Of a stretch of DNA of 6,368 nt, positions 1 to 3,168 are shown piece after piece (within the stretch, counting starts at the first letter, position 1; each line of letters opens with the position of its first letter). Made by a program: the position numbers and the translations under genes. The DNA comes from Bacteroidaceae bacterium (lineage in GTDB: Bacteria; Bacteroidota; Bacteroidia; Bacteroidales; Bacteroidaceae): positions 1 through 6,368 of the forward strand of contig JAGBYN010000028.1 of assembly GCA_017628775.1 (NCBI GenBank), written 5' to 3'. A model generated the notes under the pieces. The model had not been told where the DNA came from, ran no database searches, and saw only the letters and a program-made list of their open reading frames with translations.

Positions 1-106
1 CTCAAATTCTCTAATTCTAGACATTTATTGATGCACTGCGGAGCCAAATTATTCGCCAAGACTCATCAAACCGTCTTAAATTCTAGATAAAGAAAAGAAA
101 GCAAAG
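1..106 (-). repeat. Inverted, partial copy of the long intergenic repeat
   Basis: Read on the minus strand, positions 106 to 47 give CTTTGCTTTCTTTTCTTTAT, then a TCTAGAATT box, then TTTGATGAGTCTTGGCGAAT. This closely follows positions 2072-2137 downstream of the transporter, with a short gap after the TCTAGAATT box. Positions 1-23, also on the minus strand, resemble 2510-2534 (TCTAGAATT followed by AGAATTTGAG), so the repeat probably continues beyond the window edge. The transporter gene therefore has related repeats in opposite orientation on its two sides. No reading frame is apparent. The similarity is seen by eye; the function is unknown. Confidence 0.7.
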
Positions 107-143
107 GCACGAAAGTAAGGGAATATCAAGCCGCACGGCAGTT

Positions 144-192
144 GTACTCTGTACTCTGTACTCTGTACTCTGTTCTCTGTACTCTGTACTCT
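144..192 (+). repeat. Seven-copy 7-bp tandem array, unit GTACTCT
   Basis: Seven head-to-tail heptamers fill 49 bp. Six are exactly GTACTCT and the fifth is GTTCTCT. The array is preceded by GGCAGTT at 137-143. The same GGCAGTT plus heptamer arrangement occurs in reverse orientation at 6270-6311. It lies about 100 bp upstream of the transporter start and has no coding potential. Copy number could vary between strains through replication slippage (inference). Confidence 0.95.
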
Positions 193-244
193 AAATCTAT
201 TCTTACAATTTTGAACCCCCTATTGTTTAATGGCGAAAAGTGAT

Positions 245-263
245 GGGGTCGGGAAACGACCTC
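245..263 (+). other. Small hairpin upstream of the transporter gene
   Basis: Positions 245-251 (GGGGTCG) pair with 257-263 (CGACCTC), including one G-T wobble, around a five-base GGAAA loop. It lies 35 bp before the ATG and may be in the 5' leader. The nearest -7-like sequence upstream is CAATTTTG at 206-213, which misses the TAnnTTTG consensus at its first base and has no clear -33 partner, so no promoter is called for this gene. Confidence 0.45.
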
Positions 264-266
264 AGA

Positions 267-296
267 ACCTATAACCTCATTACCTATAACCTCACA
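267..296 (+). repeat. 15-bp tandem duplication before the transporter start
   Basis: ACCTATAACCTCATT at 267-281 is followed directly by ACCTATAACCTCACA at 282-296, with the ATG at 299. The duplication occupies the place where a ribosome binding site would sit, and there is no Shine-Dalgarno motif. A role in translation is possible but not shown. Confidence 0.85.
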
Positions 297-298
297 TT

Positions 299-1960
299 AT
301 GAATGAGTGGTTTAACGATACGATTATCGTTCATTCGGCAGTTCAAGCCGTGATTATTATTTGTCTGATCTGTGCCATAGGCTTAAGTTTAGGAAAGATT
401 AAGTTTCGTGGCATCTCTTTAGGCGTTACTTTTGTCTTTTTCATCGGGATCTTAGCCGGGAGCTTAGGGCTGGAGATCGACCCCCAGATGTTGAGCTATG
501 CCGAGTCCTTTGGTCTGGTCCTTTTCGTTTATACCTTAGGCTTGCAAGTCGGTCCTGGTTTTATCAGTACCTTCCGCATTGGGGGCACGCAACTCAATAT
601 CTTAGCCACAGGTGTGGTGCTGATCGGTACGGCGATGCTCTTGGCGATTGTTGGGCTTTTCGATTATCCCTTAGCTGATATGATGGGCGTGCTTTGTGGC
701 GCCACCACCAATACCCCGGCACTCGGGGCAGCGCAGCAAACGCTGAAGATGATTAATCAGCCAGCAGCAGGGGCCGCGTTGAGCTGTGCCGTCACCTATC
801 CCCTGGGTATGGTTGGCGTGATTATCGCCTTGATCCTGATGAAGAACTGGATGCTGCGCCATGAAAAGGCAGTTGACGTGAAACCCCAGGGCGAGGCGTT
901 CATCGCATCGTTCTTTGTGCATAACCCCGCTGTCTTTGGCAAGTCGCTTGCTGATATTGCTAAGTTCGATGAGTCGAAGTTCGTCATCACCCGTTTGTGG
1001 CGCCAGGACAAGGCCTTCCTGCCTTCCTCCACAACGGTGATTGAAGAGGGCGACCGTGTCTTGGTGATTACAGAAGCGAAGTATGTGGATCAGCTCACCG
1101 TGGTCTTTGGTAAGCTCGACCGCACCGACTGGAATGCGAAGGATGTGGATTGGAATTCATTGGACGCACGGTTGGTGTCGGAAAATATATTGGTGACGCG
1201 CCCCAATATCAACGGCCGTCGCTTGGGAGAACTGCAATTCCGCAAGCGTTATGGCGTGAATGTGAGCCGTGTGAAGCGTGCTGGCATTCAGCTCGTGGCT
1301 AAGCCCGACTTGATGTTACGCATGGGCGACCGCATCACTGTGGTGGGCGAGAAGGACCGCATCAAGCAAGTGGCTGATGAGTTGGGTAATGCCGTGAAGG
1401 TGCTCAACGAACCCAATATGGTGACCATCTTCATTGGTATCGTCCTCGGTTTGCTGTTGGGCTGCATCCCCTTCCACCTCCCCTCAATGTCATTCCCCGT
1501 ACGTTTGGGCTTGGCAGGTGGTCCTATTATCATGGGTATCTTGATTGGCGCTTATGGTCCGCGTCTTCACATGGTGGCTTACACCACAACCAGTGCCAAC
1601 CTCATGCTGCGTTCCTTAGGTCTTTCCATGTACCTCTCATGCTTAGGCTTGGATGCCGGCGAGCAATTCCTCGCCACTGTGGTACAGCCCCAGGCGTTGG
1701 CATGGATCGGGTGGGGTATGCTCATCACGTTCGTGCCTGTGATGATAATGGGCATCATCAGCGTGGTGTGGTTTAAGAAGAGCGTTGCCACCACTGCCGG
1801 CATGCTCTGTGGCGCCATGGCAAACCCCATTGCATTGAACTACGTGAGCGATACCTTGCCAGGCGACAAGGCCAATGTGGCATACGCCTCAGTTTATCCC
1901 CTGTGCATGTTCCTGCGCGTCATCATCGCCCAAGTCATCGTCATGGTTTGTTTGGGGTAG
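299..1960 (+). CDS. AspT/YidE-type transporter with two TrkA-C domains
   Basis: This 553-residue inner-membrane protein belongs to the aspartate:alanine exchanger-like group, which includes E. coli YidE and YbjL; the length is typical of YidE. Residues 10-180 hold about six membrane segments. Residues 200-275 and 285-368 look like two TrkA-C (RCK-C type) cytosolic domains; both contain the expected 'GDRVLVI' / 'GDRITVVG' strand. Residues 374-553 form the second membrane block. The two halves repeat a signature: GVLCGATTNTPALGAAQQTL at 130-149 and GMLCGAMANPIALNYVSDTL at 501-520, each followed by a YPL motif (167-169, 533-535). This supports two Asp-Al_Ex domains of the family. The substrate cannot be read from sequence; family members exchange amino or dicarboxylic acids or are uncharacterised. 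TrkA-C domains suggest gating by a small ligand. The gene stands alone. Leu TTA codons are concentrated in the first 126 codons. The start at 299 gives a normal N-terminus; no Shine-Dalgarno motif is present, as usual for Bacteroidetes. Confidence 0.92.
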   Translation: MNEWFNDTIIVHSAVQAVIIICLICAIGLSLGKIKFRGISLGVTFVFFIGILAGSLGLEIDPQMLSYAESFGLVLFVYTLGLQVGPGFISTFRIGGTQLNILATGVVLIGTAMLLAIVGLFDYPLADMMGVLCGATTNTPALGAAQQTLKMINQPAAGAALSCAVTYPLGMVGVIIALILMKNWMLRHEKAVDVKPQGEAFIASFFVHNPAVFGKSLADIAKFDESKFVITRLWRQDKAFLPSSTTVIEEGDRVLVITEAKYVDQLTVVFGKLDRTDWNAKDVDWNSLDARLVSENILVTRPNINGRRLGELQFRKRYGVNVSRVKRAGIQLVAKPDLMLRMGDRITVVGEKDRIKQVADELGNAVKVLNEPNMVTIFIGIVLGLLLGCIPFHLPSMSFPVRLGLAGGPIIMGILIGAYGPRLHMVAYTTTSANLMLRSLGLSMYLSCLGLDAGEQFLATVVQPQALAWIGWGMLITFVPVMIMGIISVVWFKKSVATTAGMLCGAMANPIALNYVSDTLPGDKANVAYASVYPLCMFLRVIIAQVIVMVCLG

Positions 1961-1967
1961 GTTGGAG

Positions 1968-1993
1968 GTAGGGGCCGATCACCGTGTCGGCCC
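1968..1993 (+). repeat. 26-bp palindromic repeat, copy A
   Basis: GTAGGGGCCGA, an eight-base TCACCGTG loop, then TCGGCCC. The 7-bp arms GGGCCGA/TCGGCCC can form a hairpin. It begins seven bases after the transporter stop codon, a position typical of REP-like elements, and could act as a 3'-end hairpin for that transcript. It is followed by GTCGTGGATCAACGCAC, which is shared with copy B. Confidence 0.9.
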
Positions 1994-2162
1994 GTCGTGG
2001 ATCAACGCACTCATCGTGCCAATCCGTGTCTAGAATCCCTAGAAAATCTAGAACATATAGAATCTCTATTCTTGCTTTCATTTCTTTATCTAGAATTTGA
2101 GAATGAGAGACGTTTTGATGAGCCTTAGCGAATAATTTTTGCTCACAAGTGAGCCCATGCGG
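1968..2162 (+). repeat. Long intergenic repeat, copy 1 (195 bp)
   Basis: This composite unit consists of palindrome copy A, a GTCGTGGATCAACGCAC segment, a 9-bp array based on CTAGAATCT at 2030-2074 (five units, the last one, CTATTCTTG, divergent), a pyrimidine-rich stretch, a TCTAGAATTTGAGAAT box, and a GCTCAC-AA-GTGAGC fold-back at 2141-2154. The same order recurs at 2391-2561. Copy 1 carries an extra block of about 30 bp (around 2104-2135) that copy 2 lacks; the inverted copy at the window start also has this block. No frame looks protein-coding. Confidence 0.8.
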
Positions 2163-2225
2163 GTCGGAGCACCATTATTTCTTGCCGTTATTTCTCAATA
2201 ACCTTACCGGACAGCAATATAATAA

Positions 2226-2260
2226 AATGCGATTAAGGAGCCGCACTCCTTAATCGCATT
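2226..2260. terminator. Perfect 15-bp hairpin, possible bidirectional terminator
   Basis: AATGCGATTAAGGAG at 2226-2240 pairs perfectly with CTCCTTAATCGCATT at 2246-2260 around a CCGCA loop. A-rich sequence precedes it and a weak T-containing stretch follows. It lies 266 bp after the transporter stop, so it may end leftover transcription from either side. The lack of a clean T-run keeps the terminator call uncertain; it could instead be part of a structured RNA with the hairpin at 2294-2336. Confidence 0.5.
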
Positions 2261-2293
2261 AATCTTTATACCATCTATCCATATTTATTAATC

Positions 2294-2336
2294 GTACTGA
2301 AAAAACGGTCGCATATTACGACCATTTTGTCAGTAC
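2294..2336. other. Long imperfect hairpin
   Basis: GTACTGA at 2294-2300 pairs with TCAGTAC at 2330-2336. After one A-G mismatch, AAAA pairs with TTTT; after one C-A mismatch, GGTCG pairs with CGACC. The loop is CATATTA at 2312-2318. Sixteen paired positions with only two mismatches make a chance origin unlikely. It stands 33 bp from the hairpin at 2226-2260. The role is unknown; a small RNA or the remnant of a miniature mobile element are both possible. Confidence 0.5.
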
Positions 2337-2390
2337 AAATGTATAACTATATTTCTATAAAGCAAAAAGAATCACGTTGAAAGTTGAGAG

Positions 2391-2416
2391 GTAGGGGCCG
2401 ATCCCCGTGTCGGCCC
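2391..2416 (+). repeat. 26-bp palindromic repeat, copy B
   Basis: Same arms as copy A, with a single loop change (TCCCCGTG instead of TCACCGTG). It is followed by the same GTCGTGGATCAACGCAC segment as copy A, so A and B form one subfamily. It is preceded by AGTTGAGAG, which is related on the opposite strand to the heptamer array at 2814-2851. Confidence 0.9.
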
Positions 2417-2561
2417 GTCGTGGATCAACGCACCCATCGTACCAATCCGTGTCCAGAATCTCTAGATTATCTAGAACATCTAGAATCTCTATTCTTGCTT
2501 TCTTTCCTTTTTCTAGAATTATAGAATTTGAGAATTTTGCTCACGATGTGAGCCCGTGCGG
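2391..2561 (+). repeat. Long intergenic repeat, copy 2 (171 bp)
   Basis: It repeats the order of copy 1: palindrome, GTCGTGGATCAACGCAC, a 9-bp array (CCAGAATCT, CTAGATTAT, CTAGAACAT, CTAGAATCT, CTATTCTTG at 2453-2497), a pyrimidine tract, the TCTAGAATT box, and a GCTCAC-GAT-GTGAGC hairpin at 2539-2553 followed by CCGTGCGG. The hairpin arms match copy 1 while the loop differs. The short open frame across it only reflects the 9-bp period (repeated Ser-Arg-Ile/Leu/Thr) and is not a gene. Confidence 0.8.
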
Positions 2562-2588
2562 CATGTTTGGAAAGTTTAGGGTTAAGAG

Positions 2589-2614
2589 GTAGGGGCCGAT
2601 CACTGTGTCGGCCC
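2589..2614 (+). repeat. 26-bp palindromic repeat, copy C
   Basis: Same arms, with loop TCACTGTG (one change). It is followed by GTCGTCATCCAATGCATCA, a second flank type that resembles the flanks of copies E and F. It is preceded by GGGTTAAGAG. Confidence 0.9.
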
Positions 2615-2650
2615 GTCGTCATCCAATGCATCAATCGTCATGGATATTTT

Positions 2651-2680
2651 GTAGGGGCCGATCACCGTGTCGGCCCCTAC
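2651..2680. repeat. 26-bp palindromic repeat, copy D, extended to a perfect 30-bp palindrome
   Basis: Here the right arm continues to CTAC, so GTAGGGGCCGA pairs over all 11 bases with TCGGCCCCTAC around the TCACCGTG loop. It is followed by ACCATCCGCATGGCA, which matches, with one change, the sequence next to copy F read on its minus strand. It therefore looks like two element ends joined at one loop. Confidence 0.92.
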
Positions 2681-2697
2681 ACCATCCGCATGGCAAG

Positions 2698-2794
2698 ATG
2701 CCGAAGGTATCTCCGCTCTGTAACCGCGGTGGTTGGCGCTGAGCGCCTACCCCCGGTCCCAACAGAACCCCATTGTAGCACCCCGAAGGGCGTG
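2698..2794. other. GC-rich segment with several fold-backs, possible structured RNA or element remnant
   Basis: GC content is clearly higher than in the flanks. Hairpins seen: GATGCC/GGTATC around GAA at 2698-2712; a longer one at 2723-2757, with ACCG/CGGT at the base, GG pairs, GGT/ACC and GGCGC/GCGCC around a TGA loop, with two bulges and one T-T mismatch; and CACCCC/GGG-GTG around GAA at 2779-2794 with one bulged C. No reading frame has a convincing protein. I cannot assign an RNA family; strand and function are open. Confidence 0.4.
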
Positions 2795-2813
2795 CCCCAA
2801 CAAGAGGACAAGG

Positions 2814-2851
2814 TTCTCTCAACTCTCAACTCTCAACTCTCATCTCTCAAC
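2814..2851 (+). repeat. 7-bp tandem array, unit AACTCTC
   Basis: TTCTCTC is followed by three exact AACTCTC units, then ATCTCTC and a partial AAC. The period equals that of the GTACTCT array and the units share the ACTCT core. It sits between the GC-rich segment and palindrome copy E. Confidence 0.9.
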
Positions 2852-2872
2852 ATTTGTTGCGTTAATGACGAC

Positions 2873-2898
2873 GGGCCGACACGGTGATCGGCCCCTAC
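2873..2898 (-). repeat. 26-bp palindromic repeat, copy E (reverse orientation)
   Basis: GGGCCGA-CACGGTGA-TCGGCCC followed by CTAC is the exact reverse complement of the copy A core. On the minus strand it is followed by GTCGTCATTAACGCAACAAA, almost the same flank as copy F. The element therefore extends to about 46 bp in this subfamily. Confidence 0.92.
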
Positions 2899-2915
2899 CT
2901 AACCCTTTAATTCAC

Positions 2916-2959
2916 AAATCCTTGCCGCCCAGGAATTTGCTCCTGCTCAGCAAGGATTT
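2916..2959 (+). terminator. Hairpin followed by T-rich sequence, possible terminator
   Basis: AAATCCTTGC at 2916-2925 pairs perfectly with GCAAGGATTT at 2950-2959. Inside, CAGGA (2930-2934) pairs with TCCTG (2941-2945). The sequence after it is TCTTTAGG, following the T-run inside the right arm. No gene ends just before it, so it may stop read-through from the repeat region, or be part of another repeat. Confidence 0.45.
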
Positions 2960-3015
2960 TCTTTAGGAATTAACGATGGTTGTTTTTCTTTGTTTTGTTT
3001 ACTCAATATTACAAT

Positions 3016-3024
3016 CCCCCCCCC
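3016..3024 (+). repeat. Homopolymeric C9 tract
   Basis: Nine consecutive C bases lie in an otherwise A/T-rich stretch, 61 bp upstream of the -7 box of the secreted-protein gene. Such tracts can change length during replication. It is outside the recognisable promoter core, so an effect on expression is only a possibility. Confidence 0.95.
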
Positions 3025-3060
3025 TAAAATATCGCTTCCCTTCTTCTTTTTTTGCTTAAT

Positions 3061-3093
3061 CTTGTTCTTATTTATAAAAAAGTTGTAATTTTG
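3061..3093 (+). promoter_or_regulatory. Bacteroidetes-type promoter of the secreted-protein gene
   Basis: TAATTTTG at 3086-3093 matches the -7 consensus TAnnTTTG exactly. CTTG at 3061-3064, 21 bases upstream, is an acceptable -33 partner (consensus TTTG). Transcription would start near 3099, giving a leader of about 70 bases up to the ATG at 3169. The leader is A/T-rich and has no Shine-Dalgarno motif, as is usual in this phylum. Confidence 0.75.
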
Positions 3094-3168
3094 CGACCTT
3101 GAAGTTTCATTGCGAAAAAATATAGCGATAGGAATTAAATAAATAACAATAATAACTAAAAACAATTT

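Noticed and set aside
206..213. CAATTTTG as the promoter -7 box of the transporter
   Set aside because: The first base differs from TAnnTTTG and no TTTG-like -33 box is present at the right distance.
671..1830. Four minus-strand open frames inside the transporter gene
   Set aside because: They are shadows of a well-supported membrane-protein gene.
2407..2592. Open frame of 61 codons on the plus strand
   Set aside because: It runs over the 9-bp array, which produces a repeating Ser-Arg pattern; it is a by-product of the repeat period.
1968..2898. CRISPR array formed by the repeated 26-bp palindromes
   Set aside because: The distances between copies are irregular (about 36 to 400 bp), one copy is inverted, the flanks are themselves repeated, and there are no cas genes.
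2567..2966. Overlapping open frames of 63 to 106 codons on both strands
   Set aside because: They cross palindromes, the 7-bp array and the GC-rich folded segment, have no plausible leader, and their products show no protein-like pattern.
2947..3165. Minus-strand open frame of 72 codons
   Set aside because: It is very rich in Lys, Asn and Ile because of A/T-rich DNA, covers the C9 tract and runs over the promoter of the secreted-protein gene.
1961..3168. Insertion sequence in the large intergenic region
   Set aside because: No transposase frame or fragment could be recognised, and no pair of terminal inverted repeats with target duplications was found.
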